This document shows, piece after piece, positions 37,119 to 46,046 of a stretch of 64,000 bases of DNA. The first letter of the stretch is position 1, and every line of letters begins with the position of its first letter. A model generated the notes under the pieces. It was not told the origin of the DNA. It saw nothing but the letters and a program-made list of their open reading frames with translations, and made no database searches. The position numbers were made by a program, and so were the translations under genes. Source of the stretch: Arthrobacter sp. Leaf337 (GTDB lineage Bacteria > Actinomycetota > Actinomycetes > Actinomycetales > Micrococcaceae); the NCBI RefSeq assembly GCF_001423745.1, contig NZ_LMPC01000012.1:251981-315980 (forward strand), in the 5' to 3' direction.

Positions 37119-37741
37119 AGCCCATCACCGTGCTGCTGGTGGACGACCATCTGGTGGTCCGCAGCGGTCTCAAGGCGCTGCTGGGAACGCAGCCGGACAT
37201 CGAGGTGGTGTCTGAGGCGGCTTCCGGAGAGGACGCCCTGGCCCTGGCGGAGCAGCTCAGTCCCGCAGTGGTGGTGATGGACCTGGCGATGGGTCCGGGC
37301 ATGGACGGAATCGAGGCCATCAAGCAGCTGCGCCGGCAAAATGCCAGGCAGGCCGTGCTGGTGTTCACCACGTATGACTCGGATGCCGACATTGTCCGGG
37401 CCGTCGACGCGGGCGCCATGGGCTACCTGCTCAAGGACGCGGCGCCGGAGGAGATTTTCGCCGCCATCCGCGGGGCGGTGCAGGGCAAGAGCGTGATGAG
37501 CGCGCCCGTGGCGTCGCGGCTCTTCCAACAACTGCGGAACCCGGACGAGGTCCTGACACCCCGTGAGGCGGAGCTGTTGAGCCTGCTGATTGAAGGCCTC
37601 AGCAACAGGGAGCTCGGCCGGCGGCTGTTCATCTCCGAGGCCACCGTGAAAACCCATCTGGCGCACATCTATGCCAAACTCGGCGTGGAGACCCGGGCCG
37701 CGGCGATTGCTACTGCGATCCGGCGCGAGGGCATGCGCTAG
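37115..37741 (+). CDS. NarL/LuxR-family response regulator (SenR-like)
   Basis: The 208-residue protein has a receiver domain with acidic pocket VDDH (D10, D11), phosphorylation site D56 in VVVMDLAMG and the conserved lysine in YLLKDAAPEE. A LuxR-type HTH follows at about 140-205 (LTPREAELLSLLIEGLSNRE). It is the partner of the overlapping kinase gene. Likely targets are the divergent HbpS/ankyrin genes and its own operon. Confidence 0.94.
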   Translation: MKPITVLLVDDHLVVRSGLKALLGTQPDIEVVSEAASGEDALALAEQLSPAVVVMDLAMGPGMDGIEAIKQLRRQNARQAVLVFTTYDSDADIVRAVDAGAMGYLLKDAAPEEIFAAIRGAVQGKSVMSAPVASRLFQQLRNPDEVLTPREAELLSLLIEGLSNRELGRRLFISEATVKTHLAHIYAKLGVETRAAAIATAIRREGMR

Positions 37742-37825
37742 CGGATCCCTGCCGCAGCCAAGCGCGCGTCCCGCAGCCGGGTTTAGACTCGGACCTGGCC
37801 CAGCACCCCATCGAAGGAGCCCACC

Positions 37826-38881
37826 ATGCGCGCCACCATCATCCACGGCCCCGGAGACATCCGGGTTGAAGACCGGGACTACCCCACCATCCAGCTGCCC
37901 ACCGACGTGGTGGTCAGGGTCACCGCGTCCTGCGTGTGCGGCTCGGACCTTTGGCCGTACCGCGGCGTCAGGCCCACGAAGAAGCCGACGGCCATCGGCC
38001 ACGAATTCGTCGGCGTGGTGGAGAGCATCGGAGAAGGCGTGACCGAGCTGGCGGAGGGCGATTTTGTCATCGCGCCGTTCGTGGTCAGCTGCGGCGAGTG
38101 CCCGCAGTGCCTCAATGGCGTCACCGTCGCCTGCGACCACCTGGCCGGCTGGGGCGGCCGGGATGACACCGGGCACAAGATCGACGGCGGCCAGGGCCAG
38201 GCCGTCCGGGTTCCGCGGGCGGAGAGCACCCTGGTCAAGGTTCCGGGTGTCACCGAGCCGGACGCTGCGCTCACAGCCAACCTGCTGACACTGTCCGATG
38301 TCATGGCCACCGGCCACCACGCGGCACTTGCGGCCAAAGTCGCACCGGGCCGCACCGTTGTCGTGGTGGGCGACGGCGCCGTCGGACTTTGCGGTGTCCT
38401 CGCGGCCAAACGGCTGGGGGCAGAGCGGATCATTGCCATGTCCCGCCACGCGGACCGGCAGGCGCTGGCCCGCGAGTTCGGCGCCACGGACATCGTGGAG
38501 GAACGGGGCGACGACGGCGTGGCCAAGGTCCGCGAGTTGCTGGGCGGAGTGCTGGCCGATTCGGTGCTGGAATGCGTGGGCACGAAGGAATCCATGGAGC
38601 AGGCGCTGCACTGTGTCCGGCCCGGCGGGGCGCTGGGTTTCGTTGGCGTTCCCACGGGCGGAGCCGAGGTCACGCTGCGCTACCTGTTCGACTCCAACGT
38701 CTCCATCGCCGGCGGCATGGCTCCGGCCCGGACGTACATCCCCGAACTGCTGGCGGATGTGCTGGCCGGAGCCATCAACCCCGGCCGCGTCTTTGACTCC
38801 GTGATGCCGCTGGAGGAAGCGCCGGAGGCGTACAAGGCGATGGATGAAAGGCGCGCCGTCAAGGTGCTGCTGACTCCCTGA
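37826..38881 (+). CDS. Zinc-dependent alcohol dehydrogenase (MDR family)
   Basis: The 351-residue protein has the catalytic zinc region CVCGSDLW and GHEFVGVVESIGEGV, the structural-zinc cysteine set in CGECPQCLNGVTVAC, and the cofactor fold VVVVGDGAVGLCGVLAAKRLGA. The cytoplasmic enzyme oxidises an alcohol or reduces an aldehyde with NAD(P). The substrate is not evident. It stands alone, 84 bp after the response regulator gene. Confidence 0.9.
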   Translation: MRATIIHGPGDIRVEDRDYPTIQLPTDVVVRVTASCVCGSDLWPYRGVRPTKKPTAIGHEFVGVVESIGEGVTELAEGDFVIAPFVVSCGECPQCLNGVTVACDHLAGWGGRDDTGHKIDGGQGQAVRVPRAESTLVKVPGVTEPDAALTANLLTLSDVMATGHHAALAAKVAPGRTVVVVGDGAVGLCGVLAAKRLGAERIIAMSRHADRQALAREFGATDIVEERGDDGVAKVRELLGGVLADSVLECVGTKESMEQALHCVRPGGALGFVGVPTGGAEVTLRYLFDSNVSIAGGMAPARTYIPELLADVLAGAINPGRVFDSVMPLEEAPEAYKAMDERRAVKVLLTP

Positions 38882-39021
38882 TCCGGCCGACGGCCCGCAC
38901 GCACTTAACAGGCGCGACGCCGGCGCTCCGCCGGTGCCACCGAATGCGATACTAAGTCTGCGTAGTGTCTCGGGCCGCGTGCCGTCCGGGACGTCGCTTC
39001 GTTGCGAGCCGGGGGAACTGA

Positions 39022-40173
39022 ATGCAACTCGACACCTTAACCCTCAGGGTTGCCTTCGCCATTGTCGCGTTCACGCTGGCGCTCCTGTTCTACTTTGCCG
39101 CGTACCGGAGCACGCGGTCCCCGTACAGCGCCTGGTGGTGCGTGGCCCTGACGCTCTTCCTCGCGGGATCCGCTTCCTACCTCTTCAACGGAACACCGCA
39201 CCAGGTGTGGGCCAATCCGCTGGGGAACTGCCTGCTAGTGGCCGGGGCGGCGTGCGTGTGGGCCGGTGCCAGGTCCCTGCGGGCTTCGCGGCCGCGTTCC
39301 TGGCAGCTGGCGGCGGGTCCTGCCGTTGTGACCGTGTCATCAGCCTTCGAAAATCCGGGCGTGAACATCTGGGCTGGAGGCGCCGTCTTCCTCGCCCTGA
39401 TGAGCCTGATGCTGGGCCTTGCCTCGCGCGAACTCTGGCGGCTGGAACCGGGCTACTCCAGGGTCCGGATCCCGTTGGCCATCGCCGCTGCCTTCTTCTC
39501 GGCCTACTACTCCTGCCGGCTGATCGTGTATCTCGGCGAAGGCCCGGACGGCCGGATCTTCGTGACCTATTTCGGCTCGGCGGTCACCACCCTGGTCACC
39601 ATGGTGCTGCTGGTAGTGGTGTCCTTCAGCATGGCGGCCCTAAGCAGCGAACAGCAGACGCGCGCGCTGCGGGCCGTGGCCACCCAGGACGGCCTCACGG
39701 GGCTCCTCAACCGTGCGGCGTTCCTGGATTTGGCCTCCGATGAGCTGCAGCGGCTGCGGCACACCCGGGCGCTGGGCTCCCTGATCCTGGCCGACCTGGA
39801 CCATTTCAAGGCGGTCAACGATACCTACGGCCACGCTGCCGGCGACACGGCTCTGCAGTCCTTCGCCGCCGCCTGCAACGGCACGGTCCGCTCAACAGAT
39901 CTTGTGGGACGCTACGGCGGCGAGGAGTTCATCTTCCTTCTGCCGGGTGTGAGCCCGGACCGGGCAGAAGCCATCACAAAGGAAATCAACCGGCATTTGA
40001 GGGCAGTCCGCGGTCCCGACGGTTCCCGGATGCCCACGGTCAGCTACGGCATCGCGCCCATCGGCCACGGCCCGTCCGGGCTCGATGAGCTGATCGCGAC
40101 GGCGGACGCCGCCCTCTACGAGGCCAAGTCGCAGGGCCGCAACCGCACGGTCCGGGGACTCCCCGCGCCGTAG
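39022..40173 (+). CDS. Membrane diguanylate cyclase (GGDEF domain)
   Basis: The 383-residue protein has about six N-terminal membrane helices (to about residue 205) and a GGDEF domain from about 215. The active site reads GGEEF (299-303), and the product-inhibition I-site R-x-x-D (R290-D293) lies exactly five residues ahead. The LADLDHFKAVNDTYGHAAGD segment is intact. It should make cyclic di-GMP and be feedback-controlled. No EAL domain is present. Confidence 0.94.
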   Translation: MQLDTLTLRVAFAIVAFTLALLFYFAAYRSTRSPYSAWWCVALTLFLAGSASYLFNGTPHQVWANPLGNCLLVAGAACVWAGARSLRASRPRSWQLAAGPAVVTVSSAFENPGVNIWAGGAVFLALMSLMLGLASRELWRLEPGYSRVRIPLAIAAAFFSAYYSCRLIVYLGEGPDGRIFVTYFGSAVTTLVTMVLLVVVSFSMAALSSEQQTRALRAVATQDGLTGLLNRAAFLDLASDELQRLRHTRALGSLILADLDHFKAVNDTYGHAAGDTALQSFAAACNGTVRSTDLVGRYGGEEFIFLLPGVSPDRAEAITKEINRHLRAVRGPDGSRMPTVSYGIAPIGHGPSGLDELIATADAALYEAKSQGRNRTVRGLPAP

Positions 40174-40180
40174 CCCGCAA

Positions 40181-40223
40181 AGTAGGGCACTTGTCCCCTT
40201 TGCGCGCCCCGCCGCGGGGTCTA
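40181..40223 (+). promoter_or_regulatory. Promoter-proximal motif shared with the cold-shock gene
   Basis: AGGGCACTTGTCCCCTTTGC lies about 80 bp upstream of the small barrel-protein gene, followed by a CCCCG-x5-GGGG palindrome. A near copy (AGGGCACTTATACCCTTGC plus CCCCGTACGTTGGGG) lies upstream of the cold-shock gene. The GGG-n8-CCC layout loosely recalls DevR/DosR boxes, but the fit is weak. A shared activator is plausible. Confidence 0.45.
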
Positions 40224-40264
40224 GCGTGATCCGCATCAGCATCCACCGCCGTCAAGGAGCCGTC

Positions 40265-40582
40265 ATGGCCGGGTTTGTGCAGATCATCCAATTCCAGTCG
40301 TCCCGCATCAAGGAAATTGAAGAGCTGGGCCGTCCGTCGAGAACAGAGGGCAGCACGACGCCCACGTTCCGCCGGATTGTTGCCACCTCGGACCGGGACC
40401 ATCCAGGGACCTACTTCACCATCGTCGACTTTGATTCCTTTGACTCGGCGATGGAGAACTCCGGCCGCCCGGAGACGTCGGAGTTCGCAGCGAAGATGGC
40501 CGCACTGTGCGACGGCCCCGTGATCTTCCACAATCTGGACGTCATGTGGGAGGACACCGGAGAGGATGCGGACAACAGCTAG
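40265..40582 (+). CDS. Small protein, possible dimeric alpha/beta-barrel fold
   Basis: The 105-residue protein begins MAGFVQIIQFQSSRIKEIEE and has beta-alpha-beta spacing like stress-responsive or monooxygenase-type dimeric barrels (YFTIVDFDSFDSAMENS). I do not recognise a catalytic set. The ATG at 40265 follows AAGGAG; an in-frame start at 40226 has no such site. It is the first gene of an operon with the phosphotransferase (9-bp gap) and an alpha/beta hydrolase. Confidence 0.72.
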   Translation: MAGFVQIIQFQSSRIKEIEELGRPSRTEGSTTPTFRRIVATSDRDHPGTYFTIVDFDSFDSAMENSGRPETSEFAAKMAALCDGPVIFHNLDVMWEDTGEDADNS

Positions 40583-40591
40583 GAGCAGGGC

Positions 40592-43318
40592 ATGGTTTCG
40601 GTAAACCCCTGTCCGGAACCGGACGACGCCGGCGGCGGCGGGAGCCTTGTTATTGAGCTCGGTGAGCTGCCTTCTGGGTCGCTGGCCCTGGTGGGCGGCA
40701 AGGCCCTGAACCTCGGAAAACTCGTGGCGGCCGGCTTTCCGGTTCCGCCTGGTTTCTGCCTGACGACGGCGGGTTACCGGATGGCCGCGACGGCGGAGCT
40801 GGACGCCATTGCCGCCCGCCTGGACGGTGCCGGCCCGGACGGCGCCGCCGGGCTGTCGGACGGGGACCGTGACGAACTCGCGCGGCGTGCCCGGGAGACG
40901 GTGGCGGCAGCACCGGTGCCGCCCGACGTCGAGGCCGCAGTCCGCGGAGCCTACGCCGCGATGGGGAACACACCGGTGGCGGTGCGGTCTTCGGCCACCG
41001 CCGAGGACCTGCCGTTTGCAAGTTTTGCGGGGCAGCAGGACTCCTTCATGGACGTCGCCGGTGCCGATGCCGTCGTCGAGGCCGTCCGGCGCTGCTGGGC
41101 CTCCCTGTGGACCGACCGTGCGGTGGCCTACCGCACTTCGAACGGGATCAGTCACCGCGAGGTGGGCCTCGCCGTCGTCGTTCAACAAATGGTCGACGCC
41201 GGCATCGCCGGCGTGATGTTCACCGCCAACCCGGTGACCGGGACGCGCACCGAGACCGTCATAGACGCCGCTGCCGGGCCGGGACAGGCGGTAGTGTCCG
41301 GCGCCGTGAATCCCGACCATTTCGTGGTGGACACGGCATCGGGCCGGAGCCTGCAGCGGCCGGATGGCACGGCGCCCGGCCTGACCGAGACCCAGCTGCG
41401 CGAACTGGCGTCCCTCGGTGACGCCGCCCAGCGGCTTTTTGGCGCACCCCAGGACGTGGAGTGGGTGATCGACCCCGGCGGCAAGGCCTGGCTGACCCAG
41501 TCGCGGCCCATCACCACGCTGTATCCACTGCCGGACGACGACCCGCTCGGCGGACAAGCCGGAACGGATGCGGCCTCGGGCGCGGCCGGCGCCGCATCCG
41601 GCGCGGATACGCGCGTCTACCTGTGCGGCACGCTGCTCCAGGGACTCACGCGCCCCATCACCCCGATGGGGCTCTCGGTCCTTGGACTCATGCGGGGCAA
41701 CAAGGGTCCCTGGAAGTACGTGAACCCGGGATTGCGGATGTACATCGACCTGACACCGATCATCCGCAGCAAATCCGGCCGGAAGGCACTGGTGAGGATG
41801 CTGCCGCTCGCGGACGGAAGGTCGGCTGCCGTCTTCCCGTCGCTGCTGGAGGACCCGAGGTTCAACATTGTCCGGCCGGTCCGCAAAAGATCGGACCGGA
41901 AGGCCACTCCGGGCCCCGCCAGGACGGAAGCAAAGGGCAGCGAAGGAACCCAGAGCCTGGGCCTGATGGCAGGGCTCGTTCCGGCGATGACCCGTACGCT
42001 GCTGTGGCCGGACGGGGAACTGCGCAGGGCCCGCCGCTTCCAGGACCGCCTCGAAGCCCGGCTGACGCTCCCCCTTCCGGCCTCTGCGGCGAGGCGGCTC
42101 CAGCACGCGGAGGACGTCCTGGGAACCGATGTCATCAACGGGTTGATCCGGGCCACTCTGCCGGGTCCGTCCGTGGGGTACCTGATGCTGGCCGCGGCCC
42201 GCAGGCTGCTCCGCGGGATTGCCCAGCCGCGCGAACTTGAGGCAGTCCTTCGGGGGCTTCCGCATAACGTGACCACCATTATGGACCTGGAACTATGGCA
42301 CCTGGCGGTCTCCCTGGGCCGGGACCCGGAAGCGCGGCGGGTGTTTTCGGAGCTGCGGCCTGACGGGCTTGCTGACCTCTACCAGGCGGGCACGCTGCCA
42401 GCCGCTGCCCAGGACGGGCTGCGGAAGTTCCTGACCAAGTACGGCCACCGGGCCGTGGCGGAGATCGACCTGGGGATGCCGAGGTGGGCTGAGGAACCGG
42501 ACCATCTGTTGGGAATGATCTCGAACTACCTCCGGGTGGAGGATCCCGAGCAGGCGCCGGACCGCCAGTTTGCGAGGGCCGCCGATCATGCGGAGGCCCG
42601 GATCAGCGAGCTGGTGGAACGGGCCGGGAAGAAGGGCCGGCTGCGTGGGCGACTCGTGGCGCTGTGCCTGCGCCGGGCACGCCAGCTGTGCGGCCTGCGT
42701 GAATTGCCCAAGTTCTACATCGTGATGGTGCTTGCGGAGATGCACCGGCAGCTCACGGCCGTGGGTGCCGAGCTGGCGGGGACCGGCACCGTCGCGGACG
42801 CCGGCGACGTGTTCTTCCTGGACTTCGATGAGTTGCGGGTGGGCCTGCGCGGGGCCGACCTGAAAGGAATCGTCGCCAGCCGCCGTCGGCTGTACGACGT
42901 CGAATTGCGGCGGCGGCGCGTGCCGCGCCTCCTGCTCTCGGACGGCACCGACGTCGAGGCAGCCATGATGGCGGCGGCTTCCGCGTTGCCCGGGACCGCG
43001 GCGCCGGACCGACTGTCAGGGACGCCAGCGTCCGCAGGCACCGCCACCGGGAAGGTCCGGGTCGTGATGGATCCGGTCGGGGCTCATCTGGAACCCGGGG
43101 AAATCCTGGTGGCCCCCTCCACTGATCCCGGCTGGACGCCGCTGTTCATGACAGCAGGCGCACTGGTGATGGAGATGGGCGGCGTCATCTCACACGGGGC
43201 GGTGGTGGCCCGCGAGTACGGCATCCCCGCCGTCGTGGGTGTTGCCGATGCCACCGGTCGGCTGCGCGACGGGCAGACCGTCACCGTGGACGGCGCGGCC
43301 GGAACCGTAACGTGGTGA
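40592..43318 (+). CDS. PEP-synthase/rifampin-phosphotransferase-like enzyme
   Basis: The 908-residue protein has the ATP-grasp half of pyruvate phosphate dikinase type (LVGGKALNLGKLVAAGFPVPPGF at the start, SSATAEDLPFASFAGQQDSF, QSRPITTLYPLP at the end of the domain). A variable central domain of about 450 residues follows, then a swivelling phosphohistidine domain. The swivel domain carries the catalytic H868 in GGVISHGAVVAREYGIP. This three-part order and the KYGHRAVAEIDLGMPRW segment match rifampin phosphotransferases (about 860 residues) better than PEP synthase. No upstream rifamycin-associated palindrome was seen. Antibiotic inactivation is inferred; another acceptor is possible. Confidence 0.85.
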   Translation: MVSVNPCPEPDDAGGGGSLVIELGELPSGSLALVGGKALNLGKLVAAGFPVPPGFCLTTAGYRMAATAELDAIAARLDGAGPDGAAGLSDGDRDELARRARETVAAAPVPPDVEAAVRGAYAAMGNTPVAVRSSATAEDLPFASFAGQQDSFMDVAGADAVVEAVRRCWASLWTDRAVAYRTSNGISHREVGLAVVVQQMVDAGIAGVMFTANPVTGTRTETVIDAAAGPGQAVVSGAVNPDHFVVDTASGRSLQRPDGTAPGLTETQLRELASLGDAAQRLFGAPQDVEWVIDPGGKAWLTQSRPITTLYPLPDDDPLGGQAGTDAASGAAGAASGADTRVYLCGTLLQGLTRPITPMGLSVLGLMRGNKGPWKYVNPGLRMYIDLTPIIRSKSGRKALVRMLPLADGRSAAVFPSLLEDPRFNIVRPVRKRSDRKATPGPARTEAKGSEGTQSLGLMAGLVPAMTRTLLWPDGELRRARRFQDRLEARLTLPLPASAARRLQHAEDVLGTDVINGLIRATLPGPSVGYLMLAAARRLLRGIAQPRELEAVLRGLPHNVTTIMDLELWHLAVSLGRDPEARRVFSELRPDGLADLYQAGTLPAAAQDGLRKFLTKYGHRAVAEIDLGMPRWAEEPDHLLGMISNYLRVEDPEQAPDRQFARAADHAEARISELVERAGKKGRLRGRLVALCLRRARQLCGLRELPKFYIVMVLAEMHRQLTAVGAELAGTGTVADAGDVFFLDFDELRVGLRGADLKGIVASRRRLYDVELRRRRVPRLLLSDGTDVEAAMMAAASALPGTAAPDRLSGTPASAGTATGKVRVVMDPVGAHLEPGEILVAPSTDPGWTPLFMTAGALVMEMGGVISHGAVVAREYGIPAVVGVADATGRLRDGQTVTVDGAAGTVTW

Positions 43319-44244
43319 GGCTCTTTTCCATGGCGCAGGAGGAACCCCGTTCCGCCGGTGGGGTTGCGGATGACGCAACGCAGAGGGACGCGGAGATCCG
43401 CGACTGGGACTGGGCAGTCCTTCCGGAGGGTTCGACGAGCAGCCGCTTTGCAGCACCGAGCGGCGGCCTGGCGATGGTCACTATGGGCAAGCCGCAGAAC
43501 CCGCGGGTGGTGCTGGTTCCCGGGGCCACGGGCTCCAAGGAGGATTTCGCCGTGATGATGCCCGAGCTCGCCGAGGCCGGGTTCTACGTGGTGAGTTACG
43601 ATCTGGCGGGCCAGTATGAATCGGCAGCCGCCGGCCCGGAGAACCTCGTCCCGTCCCGGAGGCACTATGACTATGAGCTCTTCGTCAACGATTTCATCGC
43701 TGTTCTGGAGTCTGGCGAAGGTCCGTCGCATGTGGTGGGCTACTCCTTCGCCGCGATCCTGGCGCAGATTGCCTACTCGCGGCGCCCGGAGTTGTTCCGC
43801 AGCCTCACGCTCCTTAGCTGCCCGCCCCTGACGGGGCAGTGTTTCCGGGGAGTCAGCAGGATCGGGCGGTTCACCGGCTGGGCCAACGGCCGGGTGGGGG
43901 CCGCGATGATGATCTGGGGCATCCGCAGGAACGTCAACAAGGTCTCCCCCAACCGTCTGCGGTTTGTCCGGAACCGGTTCCGGATTACGCGGCGGCAATC
44001 CGTCCGGGACATCTACGAACTGATGAAAAATGTCCCGGACCTCCGGCCGGCCATCGCCGCCGCCAATGTGCCGAAATTCGTGGCCGTGGGAGAGCACGAT
44101 CTTTGGCCGCTAGGGCTGCACCGCCAGTTCGCGCAGTCGATAGGTGCCCGGATTTTGGTCTACCGCGGAGGCCATAGCCCGTCCGAAACGTCGCCCCACC
44201 AGTTCGGCCGGGACCTGCTGGCCATGTACGCCGCGGGCGGCTGA
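43315..44244 (+). CDS. Alpha/beta hydrolase
   Basis: The 309-residue protein has VVLVPGATGSKEDF before the nucleophile elbow and Ser in VVGYSFAAILAQ. The late acid and His regions are VAVGEHDLWPLG and YRGGHSPSE. The GTG at 43315 overlaps the TGA of the phosphotransferase gene. A GTG at 43312 and an ATG at 43330 are possible starts too. Function within the operon is unknown; it could act on the same compound as the phosphotransferase. Confidence 0.86.
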   Translation: MRLFSMAQEEPRSAGGVADDATQRDAEIRDWDWAVLPEGSTSSRFAAPSGGLAMVTMGKPQNPRVVLVPGATGSKEDFAVMMPELAEAGFYVVSYDLAGQYESAAAGPENLVPSRRHYDYELFVNDFIAVLESGEGPSHVVGYSFAAILAQIAYSRRPELFRSLTLLSCPPLTGQCFRGVSRIGRFTGWANGRVGAAMMIWGIRRNVNKVSPNRLRFVRNRFRITRRQSVRDIYELMKNVPDLRPAIAAANVPKFVAVGEHDLWPLGLHRQFAQSIGARILVYRGGHSPSETSPHQFGRDLLAMYAAGG

Positions 44245-44263
44245 CAGAGACACAAAGTGTCGC

Positions 44264-44316
44264 AAGGGCACTTATACCCTTGCACGTAATGCGTCCGCCC
44301 CGTACGTTGGGGACAG
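44264..44316 (+). promoter_or_regulatory. Promoter-proximal motif upstream of the cold-shock gene
   Basis: AGGGCACTTATACCCTTGC followed by CCCCGTACGTTGGGG repeats the arrangement found at 40181-40223. The AAGGG-n8-CCCTT pairing makes it a palindrome. It lies 70-125 bp before the ATG, leaving room for the long leader typical of cold-shock mRNAs. Confidence 0.45.
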
Positions 44317-44388
44317 CGGGGGACGTTCTCCGCTCTGCGGGCCTCCGTGTCTGCAGAGAAAATCAGAGTCACATAAAGGAATGCAGCC

Positions 44389-44592
44389 ATGGCAACAGGC
44401 ACAGTTAAATGGTTCAACGCCGAAAAGGGTTTTGGCTTCATTGCCCCCGATGACGGATCAGCTGACGTTTTCGCCCACTATTCGGCGATCGCAAGCAGCG
44501 GTTACCGTTCACTGGATGAGAACCAGAAGGTCGAATTCGATGTGACCCAGGGTCCGAAGGGCCCGCAGGCAGAGAACATCCGCCCTCTCTAA
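44389..44592 (+). CDS. Cold-shock protein (CspA family)
   Basis: The 67-residue OB-fold protein has RNP1 KGFGFI and RNP2 VFAHY and full family length. It binds single-stranded RNA or DNA and acts as an RNA chaperone. An AAAGGA site lies 7 nt before the ATG. The gene is monocistronic and ends before a strong hairpin. Confidence 0.97.
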   Translation: MATGTVKWFNAEKGFGFIAPDDGSADVFAHYSAIASSGYRSLDENQKVEFDVTQGPKGPQAENIRPL

Positions 44593-44640
44593 AGGCTTAG
44601 GGTAAAGGCGCCGGCGCCCAGCCGGCCCACCCTGCACCAA

Positions 44641-44680
44641 CAACAGCCCCTCCGAACCATCCGGTTCGAAGGGGCTGTTG
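44641..44680. terminator. Bidirectional hairpin terminator between cold-shock and recombinase genes
   Basis: Arms CAACAGCCCCTCCGAACC and GGTTCGAAGGGGCTGTTG pair at 17 of 18 positions around a 4-nt loop. The element sits between convergent genes and probably ends transcription from both. Confidence 0.8.
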
Positions 44681-44715
44681 CGTTGGCAATCCCGCAACTC
44701 CCGGAGGGCCGGCGG

Positions 44716-45309
44716 TTAGCGGGCCGGTCCTGTCTTGTGCCTGGCGCGCTGTACTGCCCGGTACACCGTGGACCTGGCCACGGAAAAGAGCTCTGCAAGT
44801 TCGCCCGTGGTGTGTTCGCCGGCGTCGTGCAGTTTCACCAAATGAGCCTCCTGCGCAGGTGACAGCTTGGGCTTCTTTCCGCGCAGGCGGCCTTTGGCTT
44901 TCGCGATCTTCATGCCTTCGCGCGTGCGGGCACGAATCAGGTCGCTCTCGAATTCAGCCACCATGGCCAAGACATTGAACAGCAGTTTTCCGACCGGGTC
45001 AGTTGGATCGTGCACCGATCCGCCGATGCTGAGTTTCACATTCCGCTGGGCAAGCTCGTCGACGATCTCGTGGGCGTCACGCACCGACCTGGCCAGGCGG
45101 TCCAGCTTTGTCACCACGAACGTGTCCCCGTCCCGGCAGGCCGCCATCGCTTCACGGAGGCCCGGACGGTTCCGGTCAGTACCGGTCAGCCCGTGATCCA
45201 CGTAGATCCGGTCCGGAGTGATCCCCAAGGCTGCCAAGGCGTCGCGCTGCGCCGTGAGGTCCTGCTGCTCCGTTGACACCCGCGCGTAGCCGACCAGCAA
45301 AGCGGTCAT
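44716..45309 (-). CDS. Serine recombinase (resolvase/invertase family)
   Basis: The 197-residue protein has the catalytic domain of small serine recombinases: GYARVSTEQQDLTAQRDAL with the active serine in RVST, VTKLDRLARSVRDA with the conserved arginines, and the long E helix FNVLAMVAEFESDLIRARTREG. A Hin-type HTH closes the protein (TTGELAELFSVARSTVYRAV). The ATG at 45309 was chosen over a TTG two codons earlier. No transposase, inverted-repeat ends or recombination site was identified nearby. It marks the left edge of the accessory segment. Confidence 0.92.
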   Translation of the reverse strand: MTALLVGYARVSTEQQDLTAQRDALAALGITPDRIYVDHGLTGTDRNRPGLREAMAACRDGDTFVVTKLDRLARSVRDAHEIVDELAQRNVKLSIGGSVHDPTDPVGKLLFNVLAMVAEFESDLIRARTREGMKIAKAKGRLRGKKPKLSPAQEAHLVKLHDAGEHTTGELAELFSVARSTVYRAVQRARHKTGPAR

Positions 45310-45636
45310 GCGCAACAGTGTGCCACGCGACGTTTAGGTGGACCAGATAGGTCACCGTCACCGGACGGGTCTTACGGCGGCGTCTCTCCGCAGGACTGCG
45401 TTTGTGCTGGTGAGGGGTGGGTCCGCCCGGAGGAGGACCGTCTAATGGGACGGTTTGAACGGGCGGGTATGCGAGAAATGTTTCGCTGTGTTTCGTGAGG
45501 TGGTGGGCCCGCCCCGGGTGCCCGGAAGGGTACCTCGGGTTTTGAGAGCGTTCCCGAAACAAACGCTTCAAGTCCATTCTGTCTGCGCATGTGGCCCGCT
45601 AAACTCGCTTGTACTAACGAGGTTGGGGGAACCGAA
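45310..45636. other. 327-bp intergenic region between recombinase and membrane protein genes
   Basis: No gene was found. The stretch holds small repeats, such as ACCGTC/GACGGT arms near 45430-45460 and two GTTTCG copies near 45480-45500. These would be candidate recombination half-sites for the adjacent recombinase, but no clear res or hix arrangement can be read. Confidence 0.4.
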
Positions 45637-45933
45637 ATGAGTACGCCTATGGTGCCGGCTCGCACAGCAACTCGACGACCAAACAAACTGGCCCTTGCGG
45701 CCATCATTTTCGCCGTCATCGCTGCCTCAGGATTCTGGGTATTCGGCGTCGCGGTTCTCGCTGTTTTTGCAGTCGGGGCCGGACACGTTGCCCTCAATCA
45801 GATCCCTCTGAGAGGCGAAAGTGGCCGTGGGCTAGCCATCGCTGCCCTGGTCATTGGGTATGGCATAGCCACGCTGGCATTGATCAACACTCTGGCGTTC
45901 ATACCAAGCGCGGTCCAGCAGATCTCAATGTAG
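45637..45933 (+). CDS. Small DUF4190-like membrane protein
   Basis: The 98-residue protein has two to three membrane segments (ALAAIIFAVIAASGFWVFG, LAIAALVIGYGIATLALI) with the DUF4190-like order of a helix pair around a GRGLAIAALVIGY motif. The ATG at 45637 is preceded by GGGGGAAC. Function unknown. Confidence 0.75.
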   Translation: MSTPMVPARTATRRPNKLALAAIIFAVIAASGFWVFGVAVLAVFAVGAGHVALNQIPLRGESGRGLAIAALVIGYGIATLALINTLAFIPSAVQQISM

Positions 45934-46046
45934 CGCTGCGGCTGACGAGCCTAGCCGCCAGCCTTGACCCCAATTCCTCGGAACAACGGCGTGGACTGTC
46001 CCGAAAGGGATTCCTCAAATGGGTCGTCTGTGCCGCGACGGGACTC

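Noticed and set aside
36998..38611. A 537-codon minus-strand open frame
   Set aside because: Antisense to the kinase, response regulator and alcohol dehydrogenase genes, all with intact motifs.
40040..42265. A 741-codon minus-strand open frame
   Set aside because: It is antisense to the diguanylate cyclase, small barrel protein and phosphotransferase genes, which are well supported; its Arg/Gly/His-rich composition is typical of shadow frames in high-GC DNA.
44716..45636. Complete transposon around the serine recombinase
   Set aside because: No transposase, terminal inverted repeats or target duplication could be identified.
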